From assembly GCA_018806915.1 (NCBI GenBank), contig JAGKQI010000084.1:62001-126000 (forward strand): DNA of 64,000 nucleotides. Reading direction: 5' to 3'. The stretch's first letter is position 1. Every line of letters begins with the position of its first letter. Below, one piece after another: positions 1 through 9,360 of this stretch. A model generated the notes under the pieces. It was given only the letters and a program-made list of their open reading frames with translations, was not told the DNA's origin and ran no database searches. This stretch comes from Phytophthora colocasiae (taxonomy: Eukaryota > Oomycota > Peronosporomycetes > Peronosporales > Peronosporaceae). The translations under genes and the position numbers were made by a program.

Positions 1-74
1 GACAGCACTGCCGATTCAAGTTTACAGAACGTATAAGATGCAAAAAGCTGTGTACTCTTTCCCTAGTAATGCTT

Positions 75-3000
75 CTACTCCATCACTAAGCCACGATCTC
101 GGATACGCAGGTCTTCCGGAGCAAACTCTCCGTTCTGCCAGACAGTGTGCCAAATTTGAGAGCACGTGAGCCCTTCGTTCGCCTCGTGATCACGGACTTT
201 GTTGCATAACGTCAGGCGACCTTTTAGTTTTACCGAACACGCAGGGCAGTAGTACATCGAAGTCCCTCCTCGTTTCTTGTCTGTTGGCTTGTAGTATGAG
301 CAGACCTTGCACTGCCTTTGACGAACCCGCTTTGTTTTCTTTTCACCGTTCTCCCGCGTGCCCACGTTCTGGATCAGCTTGTGGTCTATCGACGGAGCAG
401 CCCTCTCGTCGGTCTGTCTAGTAGTCACCAAACCTGTAGCCGACGCTCGCGTGAAACTGCTCTCCGACTCGGAGATTAGTTGCTGGTGCAAGTTAGACAA
501 AAATACGAAATGTGAGTTCTTCTTCTTCTTCCTGCGTTTTTTCTCCTCCGCGTGCGAGAACACAATATATGCATTTACAAATGCCATATCGAGAAGACCA
601 AGAAATAAGCCCTTGTAGTATTTGGCAAACCTGTAATACGGAACAGCGTAAGTTGCATTTGTTATACAGCCATGGTCAGCATAAGACAGTAATACAGTAC
701 CTCGTTGAAAGCTGCATTGAGTATGACTGAAGCCGGAGCTGGTCATGGCGATCGACGCCGCCCATGTAACGCTGGTATTCCTCAACCAACGCAGGACACG
801 GGACGGTACTGATGGAGCCGTTCTTTTCGCGCCGTTGCAGCGTGGTAGCTTCGACGCTTACTTGAGAGCCCAAGAAATACACCGCTTTGTTGTCGGCCCA
901 GGCGACCGCAACCAGACCAGGGTTGCTGTTGGCTACAGCCATTTTGAACTCGCCTCTGGGTACAGCTTCAGGTCGTTTCTTGAACGGGAATTCGATCTGC
1001 TTACACCAGCCTCGACGGCGGGTCTGAATTGTTCCCACGAAATTGAAGCCCATTGTTCGGAGTTGTTGTGCCAGTGGAATTGAAGTGTAGAATCTATCTG
1101 TGATGATCAGTCGTCGCCCTTCGTACGGCATGCCACGAAAAACGCTGGCAACGTTCCGTACCACCGCGGCAGGGCCGCTTTTCGTGTCCATTGACTGCGC
1201 GCCTTCAACATCGTTCTTACGGCCCACATCTAACTCCACTCTGCCGACCAAAACGAACGAGTCAGCATAACTATGAAACTATATCACAAGCAAGTCCGCA
1301 TACGCACCTCTTGCAATATCCGCTATCTGCACAGCATGTCATGACACACTTCGACCCCCATTTGTGGGGTTTGTCTTTCATGTACGTCCGGGTGGGGTTT
1401 CGTCGACTATGAGATGGCAGCATCCCTTCGTCTATCGCTACACGAGATCCAAGAACATAGCCCTCCTTGAATGTCCTCTCCAGTGTCGAAAGTACGAGCC
1501 GTATCTTCCACGCGCGGTCCTTGGTGGCTAGAGGGGCTGTGTTGTCGGTAAAGTGTAGAAATCGTGAAATCTCTCTGAAGCGATCGCGCGCCATTACTCG
1601 CCCAAAAGTACCTGACGGCAGTACGCCCTTCTCTTTCGTGGACCAGTGCAGATCCAAGCGTTTAAATGGACTAAGAGCGTGAGCCAGCATCAGGCCAACC
1701 CACTGGACAATTTCGTGCGGCAAAATCTTCTTGAATTTCATCAGACTTCTGCGTAACTTCTCAGGGGATCGTTGAGCCCGATGCACCACTTTACCTTCGC
1801 TTTCAATCGCGTTCTCTAGCCTAGCATCGAATGACTGCTTCCAATATAAATTGGTTTGACTGGCAACTTCTCTCCAAAACTGCTTCGGTAAGAAATAGTA
1901 AAAAAGGCTCAGAGGCGTCTCACATGATGCAAGTACCTTTTGTGATGGACCACAATACCCAGAGTACATTGTGTCGACTGCTGAAACATTGTCAATCACA
2001 GCGGTAGCATTATCCGGTAAAACATCCCAGCCGTTCTGAGCCATTTCTGCGAGTTGATCGTTATCAAATATACTCGAGGATGCTGTCAGCATAAAACGCA
2101 AGTTATAAACCGTTCATGTCAGCATAAAACCAACAGAAAAATTACCTTGAATAGACATATGAAGCTGATTGAGTTCTTGTTCGCTCATCAGCGAGGCAAC
2201 TCGTGTCAGCTCGCATTGCAGTTCCGAGCAATCGGACTCGTTCTTTTCCAGCTCTTCGTCACAATCGCTGTCTGAATCGTCTGCATTTTCACCAGGATCT
2301 TCCTGTCCTTCACCGTCCGATTCCAAGAACGTATCCAGTTCTCCGGTCACGAGGTTGGGGTCCAGTGCATCCGTACCAGATTCAGGTATCGCATCAGCTT
2401 GACGAACAGGTAGGTCGGTGCTACCTCCAGCGGCACCCCCATCGATAATCTCGTCTTCGGAGTCATAGTCACTGCCAGGTGCGGAATACTCGGAGTCTTC
2501 ATCGCTACTCGACACACGTCTCGAACTACTTGAAGAGTGTAGTTCGGCCCCACCTTGACCTCTTCCACCAGTGTCGTTTGTACCTGGTTAAATATACATA
2601 GTATTAGTATACTGTTTGGGTCAGCATAAAAGCATGGTGTCAGCATAAGCACCTAAAGATACACCCTCCGCGTCAGCATTATTATTCGGAGCTGTGCTTT
2701 CGTCAGCATACCCTGCGAATAGTAAGCTTACCATGTCAGCATAGCTCTGTCAGCATAAAATTTAGCCTTTATACCTTCCAAGCTACACTCGTTACTACAA
2801 GCAGATTCCGTCACTGAGGTCACTGAGGGAGGTGCTTCAACTTGCTGCCCGTCGTTTTCTGCTCGATCAAAAATGATCAGCAAGATGTCGATAAAAGTGC
2901 AATACTCACATACCTTGCGTGTTGTGTTCGCCCCAGACCCTGTCAAACCTTGTCAGCTCTCGCCGTCTTTCCGCTGCTTCTTCTGCAAGTTGCGTTTTGG

Positions 3001-3543
3001 TGCGCTTCTTGGGTTTTGGCTTGGTGGAGGTCGGGGAACGCTTTTTGGCTGTAAGAGCTTTCTTCGGTGCTGCGCGAGGCTTCTTGGGGGATGGAAGGGT
3101 CTTATCGGCTCGTGGTACCTTCCTCATTGTTTTCGCCTTTTTTGGGGGTGGCTCTTGATGCGCTGTCACTCGGCTGGGACGACCCTCAACTGTTCTGCTG
3201 TTAGCTTTGTGGATACATGCAATATCAAGAGGCACTTACCAGCAGCGATCGGGTCCTTCCAGCGAACTACAACGTTTGAAATGCCGTGACGAGCGCAGAT
3301 GTCTGCATTTGACCGCACATATCCTAGTAGCTCGTCCTCGCCATTGAAATAATCAACACCACGAGTCCCGCTACTGCGCTTACGGCCTGGTTTTACGTAG
3401 TCATAGCTGGAACGCACGGTAACAGTCAGCAATTACACACATTCACACAAACGCTGTTGTTCTTACTGAATGTCGAGACCCTTTGGGGGGCTCGCTGTCC
3501 ACTTGTCCTTGACGAGGAGGGGCCAAATAGCGCGAAAATCCAT
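75..3543 (-). CDS. piggyBac-like transposase (DDE_Tnp_1_7 family), nine exons
   Basis: Cut-and-paste transposase of the PGBD/piggyBac family. Proposed exons on the minus strand: 3543-3467, 3406-3240, 3189-2914, 2858-2775, 2712-2653, 2583-2146, 2082-1308, 1270-701 and 630-75. All introns are GT-AG, 37-70 nt, and the exons sum to 3003 nt, giving 1000 codons with phases matching at every junction. The start is the ATG at 3543 (MDFRAIWPLL). The N-terminus carries a basic KPGRKR stretch, a Lys/Pro-rich region and an acidic Ser/Asp region. The catalytic triad is visible as IDEGM (about D585), ITDRFYTS (about D684) and GGVDRHDQ (about D799). The C-terminus has paired CxxC motifs, as in the piggyBac cysteine-rich domain. 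The 37-nt intron at 1271-1307 is the least certain; the others have ordinary donors and acceptors. No stop or frameshift breaks the spliced frame. Confidence 0.85.
2620..2757 (-). repeat. cluster of the 9-mer TATGCTGAC
   Basis: On the minus strand the word TATGCTGAC occurs at 2620-2628, 2639-2647, 2702-2710, 2735-2743 and 2749-2757, with a one-base variant at 2672-2680. Further exact copies lie at 675-683, 1261-1269, 2085-2093 and 2118-2126. Most fall inside or at the edge of introns of the piggyBac gene. At 2083-2093 the word forms the acceptor itself (TATGCTGACAG), so CTGAC could serve as branch point. In the short exon 2653-2712 it is translated as Tyr-Ala-Asp and Asn-Ala-Asp. Confidence 0.7.
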
Positions 3544-3797
3544 GCAAACTGGGCTTGAGCAATCTGAAATCGAGAATGAGTGGCGGGAAGGAAGGGGGAA
3601 CCGATTTTTGGCAGAAACTACCAAAATTTGGAAATTATTGCTAATCACTTCTCGTGCCATATGTATTTTTGATCCAATTGAAACCGTCGTTGCGAACACG
3701 TGGTCCAATCAGCTTCGCTAAAAATATGAGAACAGACGCAAGCTCACTTTTGCGGATTTACAAGTATAGTGAAATCAAGATATACGTATGCTGTTCA

Positions 3798-3843
3798 GGA
3801 GGGTATAAACCATTTTGCGCACCCTCCGCAGGCAAGGGGTTAA
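3798..3843 (-). repeat. piggyBac right terminus and TTAA target site
   Basis: TTAA lies at 3840-3843, followed on the minus strand by CCCCTTGCCTGCGGAGGG. An inverted pair GGAGGGT (3798-3804) and ACCCTCC (3821-3827) forms a subterminal hairpin-like motif. The other terminus is not in the window, so the length of the terminal inverted repeat cannot be measured. Confidence 0.75.
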
Positions 3844-6800
3844 TATTTACTTTTACAGTAGTATTTCAATTTTTACTTTTTACTTTCATATTTTTATTTA
3901 CTTTTTGTTATAACCGAATTATTTTGCTTTAACGTTCTTGTTTGTTTGTTTTACTTTCCCCCACTGCTACTGTTGTGTCACGCGTCAATGGCCCCTGCTC
4001 CGAGAGCAGAGCGACGTCATTGACGCGTTCTTCGCCGCGAAGGTGAAAGCGAGAATGGTGCAGGAAACGAATCGGGTGAATGATTTTAATGTGCATGCAA
4101 GACAGGAAGTCAAAAAGATGTATAGGGAAGCAGGTGTCTAAAAAGTTATGTGTAAAGCTAACCTGAAAACTACCCTTTATTGTGTGATACAAAATAACTG
4201 TTACGCTGTTAAAATAATTTGCCGTAAACATTCTTTTAAATAACATATGCATATATTTCAAAACGAACTGTAGCCTAGATGGCTGTGCAATGTGTGTTTG
4301 AAATGTGGATTCCTGGTTCGAACCTCTTCGAGAATAATACTTTTTACAAAAATAATTTCAAGTTTGACAAATATTAAACGTGAAAATTAAAACTAAAAAT
4401 CTTTTAAAACAATTGCTTTATAAATCAAAAATAAATTTTACTGACCAATAAACCCGAGCAAAGCGGAGCCCTACAACCCAACACACCGCCGCGTAGCGGC
4501 AGCGCCCAACTAGTCTTCATGTGCAACTTCACGTGCCTCAACACAGTCTTGTGGTCGAGCCACTTGGTGTGATGTGGCACGCGAAGTGCCAGCTCGTCGT
4601 GGCCGTCGCGGTCAGCTTGCACTGTCAGGTCGAGGTGGTGGAGGCAGAGCGTGCGCTGCACGTCCGTCCACAACGACCCGATGTCGCCGTTGCGGCGCAG
4701 CTTCTCCGCGTGGTGCGAGGCAGCGAGCTCGGAGTTGAGAAAAAGTCGCACGAGCTTGTCATCACGCCCGCGTCAGTGCTCTTCCTGCAGGCGTGGAAGC
4801 GCTTGCGTGCCACCTGGCACACCTGAGTCTTGGCCACGGCAACGACTGCTGTGTCCTTCGAGTGCAGCATCTGCCAGCCATGCGCCACCTGCAACGCCAG
4901 GTGCATCCACAAGAGGCTGCAGACCCAGACGTAGACATGTAGAAGAACTTGGTGGTGGCGGACTGGGGGAGATGCATCAGGTGGCGAGTCCTCGGACTAC
5001 AGCGGTCTCGCGCCCTCAAGGGCGGCGCCTGCCCGGGCCGGGGCGGCGGCTTCGGAGTCCATACGGCAGAGTCGGGCTTCGACGCTTGAGGCGTCTAGGC
5101 GCGTCACGGCTGAGGGGCAGACGGGCCAGACGGCGGTGGACTTGAGGCTGCCGAAGCGGCGCCGGTGCCGAGCAGTGGCACTGTGCGTGAAGGCTCCGTC
5201 GGGCCGGTTTCGCCGGTCAGCGGGCCCAACACGAGGGCAGGTCTCGTACAGCCTCGCCAGACGACGCGCTATAAAGACGCGTCGCTAGCGAAGCTGGAGT
5301 GGCTGGCCGTGGAGCTGTCTCTTCGTCGGGGAGTTGGCGTAAGCGGAGGCGAGGTCTGCGCTGCGGGACTGCGTCCGGTCCGACTCCGCATCGCTGCGTA
5401 CACCTCACCGTCGTCGATGCCAGCGAGATCATCGTCTTGGTCGTCCGGATCAGTCGGTGTCCGGGGTGGAGGTTGAACGACAGGTGTAGCAGGTGGTGCC
5501 GGTGCCGGTGCGTCCATGGTGGTGCGGGTGCAGCCGGTGCCGGTGCGTCCATGGTGGTGCGGGTGCAGCCGGTGCCGTCGACGTGGATGCCACACTCCAA
5601 CTTGGAGCGACGGCGGTCGAGGGCGGCGTTGGCGAGGCGGTCAGCGTGGGCGTTCGCCTGGCGGTCGATGTGGTGGAGCTAGAAGCTCCTCACACGCGCG
5701 AGTTCCGCCTTGACGAGCCGGCGTAGCCCCTGAGCCGGGTGCTTCTCGTAGCGAAGATGCCCCGAATCTGCTGGATGATGAGGGTGCTATCGCCTTCCAC
5801 GCGTAGGCATTCCACTCCATGATCGGCGGCGGCCCGGACGCCGAGCAGCAGCGCGGTGTACTCTGTCGTGTTGTTGGTTTCGCTGCTGCTCGGCATGTAG
5901 TGGGAGGCAGTCCGCACCACAGGACCGCTGGGTTTGAACAGGGCTGCGCCAGCACTGCAGGGCCTGGGTTGGCGCGACAGGCGCCGTCGAAGCGCAAAAG
6001 CCACTTGCCATCCTAGCCGCCGTCTCCATGTTCAGGTCCTCTGTCGTCCTTGGTCTCCTCTTTGTCCTTGGTCTCCTCGTCCTCCTTGGTCTCGTCAACG
6101 CGTGCTCCGCGCACGCGATAGGCGAGTTCCTGGTCTTGGGGCAGCTCAGCGCGCGCGTGGTGCTCCACGGCGTCGCGACCAACAGTAGGCGGTGCTTGGG
6201 TAGCTGCGACTGCTGCGACTCGATGAGCAGCAGCAGCCGCAACTGCGTCGGCGAGCATGCCACCCGCCCTTGGTTAAATCCGACCACCGGACTGGGGCCG
6301 TACGGCAGAGTCGGGCTTCGACGCTTGAGGCGTCTAGGCGCGTCACGGCTGAGGGGGGGGGGGGGGGGCAAACGGCGGTGGACTTGAGGCTGCCGAAGCG
6401 GCGCCGGGGCCCAGCAGTGGCACGGTGCGTGAAGGCACCGGCGGGCCGGTTTCGCCGGGCAGCGGGCCCAAAACGGGGCAAGGTCTCGCACAGCCTCGCC
6501 AGACGACGCGCTATAAAAAGACGCGTCGCTAGCGAAGCTGGAGTGGCTCGCCGTGGAGCACTCACTGTCGGTGGACGGCGAGCGCTCCCGGGGCTCCCAG
6601 TCCGGCTACCAGAAGCGCATGCGTCGATGTGTTGGTGAAGGGCCGTAAAAGATAAGAGAGATAGAAAGGTGAAATGCAGTTGGCCTCACGAAGTAGACGG
6701 TGAAAGACCTCGGAGACCGTCCCCTAAACGCCCAGCAAGCTGGCCGGCACGGTATCTTTAAAAATGAAGAGAGCATGGTGTCCGTCTGTCCGTCCACGGA

Positions 6801-6909
6801 TCACCATATCGATTTTAGCCAATTATATGTTTTAAATATTTCTAACCAATTCTGCCGAGCGCAGCGAAGGCGGCTACAAAGCACTTTTCAGCTCATTTTG
6901 CTTTTTATT
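3840..6909 (+). repeat. array unit 1 (3070 bp)
   Basis: The short frame is at 3938-4141, the Pol III boxes at 4271 and 4315, the RT remnant at about 4425-5010 and RNase H at about 5650-6000. This unit keeps one base in the acidic linker near 5386 that later units have lost. It also carries a 35-bp duplication at about 5500-5575, shared only with unit 4. The first G tract is 4 long and the second is 16. RNase H has both lesions seen in the array: C4 instead of C5 near 5727, and a TAG at the Trp position near 5679. Confidence 0.9.
4271..4345 (+). ncRNA. tRNA-like Pol III transcription unit (SINE-like), first of 16 copies
   Basis: TAGCCTAGATGG (4271-4282) fits the A-box consensus TRGYNNARNNGG, and GGTTCGAACCT (4315-4325) fits the B box GGTTCGANNCC except for the last base. 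The boxes start 44 nt apart and a T5 run follows at 4341-4345, so a Pol III transcript of about 80 nt is possible. A 4-bp D-arm-like stem (AGCC/GGCT) is visible, but the T arm and acceptor do not pair well, so this is not a functional tRNA. Other A-box starts are 7360, 10389, 13461, 16563, 19614, 21454, 23269, 26346, 29416, 32491, 35572, 38641, 44693 and 46834, plus an inverted copy at 47607-47618. Confidence 0.5.
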
Positions 6910-7011
6910 TTAATATTTACTTTTACAGTAGTATTTCAATTTTTACTTTTTACTTTCATATTTTTATTTACTTTTTGTTATAACCGAATTATTTTGCTTT
7001 AACGTTCTTAT

Positions 7012-7230
7012 TTGTTTGTTTTACTCTCTTCTTGCTGTTTACATTCCATCCACTGCTACTGTTGTGTCACGCGTCAATGGCCCCTGCTCCGAGAGCAGAG
7101 CGACGTCATTGACGCGTTCTTCGCCGCGAAGGTGAAAGCGAGAATGGTGCAGGAATCGAATCGGGTGAATGATTTTAATATGCGTGCAAGACAGGAAGTC
7201 AAAAAGATGTATAGGGAAGCAGGTGTCTAA
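7012..7230 (+). CDS. conserved short reading frame, possible captured 3' exon
   Basis: The 72-codon open frame ends in RQEVKKMYREAGV and stop. It is preserved in most units (3938, 7012, 13113, 19282, 21122, 25998, 29068, 32143, 35223, 38314 and 46486, with an inverted copy ending at 47748) and broken in units 3, 5, 8 and 14. There is no ATG at the start; the first in-frame ATG gives only about 27 residues. The last 45 residues are charged and look helical. I do not recognise the family. The sequence after the stop reads like a 3' UTR, so the simplest guess is the last exon of a host gene trapped in the unit. The opposite strand is also open over about 110 codons, but that frame looks like a shadow. 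Confidence 0.3.
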   Translation: MFVLLSSCCLHSIHCYCCVTRQWPLLREQSDVIDAFFAAKVKARMVQESNRVNDFNMRARQEVKKMYREAGV

Positions 7231-7510
7231 AAAGTTATGTGTAAAGCTAACCTGAAAACTACCCTTTATTGTGTGATACAAAATAACTGTTACGCTGTTA
7301 AAATAATTTGCCGTAAACATTCTTTTAAATAACATATGCATATATTTCAAAACGAACTGTAGCCTAGATGGCTGTGCAATGTGTTTGAAATGTGGATTCC
7401 TAGTTCGAACCTCTTCGAGAATAATACTTTTACAAAAATAATTTCAAGTTTGACAAATATTAAACGTGAAAATTAAAACTAAAAATCTTTTAAAACAATT
7501 GCTTTATAAA

Positions 7511-8103
7511 TCAAAAATAAATTTTACTGACCAATAAACCCGAGCAAAGCGGAGCCCTACAACCCAACACACCGCCGCGTAGCGGCAGCGCCCAACTAGT
7601 CTTCATGTGCAACTTCACGTGCCTCAACACAGTCTTGTGGTCGAGCCACTTGGTGTGATGTGGCACGCGAAGTGCCAGCTCGTCGTGGCCGTCGCGGTCA
7701 GCTTGCACTGTCAGGTCGAGGTGGTGGAGGCAGAGCGTGCGCTGCACGTCCGTCCACAACGACCCGATGTCGCCGTTGCGGCGCAGCTTCTCCGCGTGGT
7801 GCGAGGCAGCGAGCTCGGAGTTGAGAAAAAGTCGCACGAGCTTGTCATCACGCCCGCGTCAGTGCTCTTCCTGCAGGCGGAAGCGCTTGCGTGCCACCTG
7901 GCACACCTGAGTCTTGGCCACGGCAACGACTGCTGTGTCCTTCGAGTGCAGCATCTGCCAGCCATGCGCCACCTGCAACGCCAGGTGCATCCACAAGAGG
8001 CTGCAGACCCAGACGTAGACATGTAGAAGAACTTGGTGGTGGCGGACTGGGGGAGATGCATCAGGTGGCGAGTCCTCGGACTACAGCGGTCTCGCGCCCT
8101 CAA
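7511..8103 (-). pseudogene. non-LTR retrotransposon RT C-terminal remnant (repeated in every unit)
   Basis: On the minus strand the two frames 8103-7711 and 7837-7511 carry pieces matching the C-terminus of the longer reverse transcriptase at 48,947-50,250: HLPQSATTKFFY, ALQVAHGWQMLHSKD, VVAVAKTQVCQVARKR, then FLNSELAASHHAEKLRRNGD and ELALRVPHHTKWLDHKTV. Frameshifts separate the pieces, and the polymerase motifs (YADD region) are absent. This part corresponds to the thumb and downstream region of R2-like elements. The segment ends at the 3' boundary near 7540, followed by AT-rich sequence. Confidence 0.8.
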
Positions 8104-8144
8104 GGGCGGCGCCTGCCCAGGCCGGGGCGGCGGCTTCGGAGTCC

Positions 8145-8409
8145 ATACGGCAGAGTCGGGCTTCGACGCTTGAGGCGTCTAGGCGCGTCACGGCTGAGGG
8201 GGGGGGGGCAGACGGGCCAGACGGCGGTGGACTTGAGGCTGCCGAAGCGGCGCCGGTGCCGAGCAGTGGCACTGTGCGTGAAGGCTCCGTCGGGCCGGTT
8301 TCGCCGGTCAGCGGGCCCAACACGGGGGCAAGGTCTCGTACAGCCTCGCCAGACGACGCGCTATAAAAAGACGCGTCGCTAGCGAAGCTGGAGTGGCTGG
8401 CCGTGGAGC
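8145..8409 (+). repeat. 265-bp GC-rich module, copy 1 (reference)
   Basis: The module runs from ACGGCAGAGTCGGGC to GCCGTGGAGC and occurs about 31 times in the array, usually twice per unit. It contains a G homopolymer after GCTGA and the motif GCGCTATAAAAAGACGCG, a good TATA-box match flanked by GACGCG repeats. Both strands stay open over most of its length. The minus strand encodes a Ser/Pro-rich linker (SFASDASFYSASSGEAV) that continues from RNase H. The plus strand ends in LAKLEWLAVE. I cannot tell which strand was originally coding. Confidence 0.85.
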
Positions 8410-8654
8410 TGTCTCTTCGTCGGGGAGTTGGCGTAAGCGGAGGCGAGGTCTGCGCTGCGGGACTGCGTCCGGTCCGACTCGCATCGCTGCGTACACCTCA
8501 CCGTCGTCGATGCCAGCGAGATCATCGTCTTGGTCGTCCGGATCAGTCGGTGTCCGGGGTGGAGGTTGAACGACAGGTGTAGCAGGTGGTGCCGGTGCCG
8601 GTGCGTCCATGGTGGTGCGGGTGCAGCCGGTGCCGTCGACGTGGATGCCACACT

Positions 8655-9057
8655 CCAACTTGGAGCGACGGCGGTCGAGGGCGGCGTTGGCGAGGCGGTC
8701 AGCGTGGGCGTTCGCCTGGCGGTCGATGTGGTGGAGCTAGAAGCTCCTCACACGCGCGAGTTCCGCCTTGACGAGCCGGCGTAGCCCCCTGAGCCGGGTG
8801 CTTCTCGTAGCGAAGATGCCCCGAATCTGCTGGATGATGAGGGTGCTATCGCCTTCCACGCGTAGGCATTCCACTCCATGATCGGCGGCGGCCCGGACGC
8901 CGAGCAGCAGCGCGGTGTACTCTGTCGTGTTGTTGGTTTCGCTGCTGCTCGGCATGTAGTGGGAGGCAGTCCACACCACAGGACCGCTGGGTTTGAACAG
9001 GGCTGCGCCAGCACTACCAGGGCCTGGGTTGGCGCGACAGGCGCCGTCGAAGCGCAA
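8655..9057 (-). pseudogene. archaeal-like RNase H domain (RVT_3 type), disabled; 13 copies in the array
   Basis: The minus-strand translation shows FDGACRANPGPG (first Asp), NNTTEYTALLLG (Glu), GDSTLIIQQ (second Asp) and HHIDRQANAHADRLAN (His and last Asp), the full catalytic set of a type I RNase H in the spacing of the RVT_3 family. A TAG sits five codons before DGKW-like residues at the start in every copy (near 9074). A second TAG replaces Trp before LHHIDRQ in 11 of 13 copies. The two copies that keep Trp, and unit 1, have C4 instead of C5 in the AGCCCCC stretch, which shifts the frame. No copy is free of both internal lesions. Archaeal-like RNase H domains are known from some oomycete LINEs (Utopia group), from memory. 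Confidence 0.8.
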
Positions 9058-9102
9058 AAGCCACTTGCCATCCTAGCCGCCGTCTCCATGTTCAGGTCCT
9101 CT

Positions 9103-9156
9103 GTCGTCCTTGGTCTCCTCTTCGTCCTTGGTCTCCTCGTCCTCCTTGGTCTCGTC
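9103..9156 (+). repeat. 18-bp minisatellite, three copies
   Basis: Three consecutive 18-mers of the pattern NTCNTCCTTGGTCTCNTC lie at 9103-9120, 9121-9138 and 9139-9156. On the minus strand they encode an acidic ETKDEE-type repeat just upstream of RNase H. The same three copies are seen in each full unit. Confidence 0.8.
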
Positions 9157-9360
9157 AACGCGTGCTCCGCGCACGCGATAGGCGAGTTCGCCAGTCTTGG
9201 GGCAGCTCAGCGCGCGCGTGGTGCTCCACGGCGTCGCGACCAACAGTAGGCGGTGCTTGGGTAGCTGCGACTGCTGCGACTCGATGAGCAGCAGCAGCCG
9301 CAACTGCGTCGGCGAGCATGCCACCCGCCCTTGGTTAAATCCGACCACCGGACTGGGGCC

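Larger units (their letters stand above)
1..3839 (-). mobile_element. piggyBac-type DNA transposon, right end
   Basis: The block holds one piggyBac-like transposase gene on the minus strand. Reading in from the right edge, it starts with CCCCTTGCCTGCGGAGGG directly beside a TTAA at 3840-3843. Known piggyBac elements insert at TTAA and have termini beginning with CCC. The sequence just right of the TTAA matches the inside of every repeat unit of the neighbouring array (compare 6910 onward), so the element interrupts an array unit. The left end and the second TTAA lie outside the window. The single introned gene and the open reading frame suggest a young, possibly active copy; this is inference. 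Confidence 0.85.

Noticed and set aside
4262..4345. A functional tRNA gene
   Set aside because: The A and B boxes are good, but the T stem and acceptor stem do not pair and no convincing anticodon arm forms.
7039..7350. A minus-strand frame of about 103-113 codons opposite the short conserved frame
   Set aside because: It rises and falls with the plus frame and its AT-rich start, and its composition looks arbitrary. It is kept only as an alternative reading.
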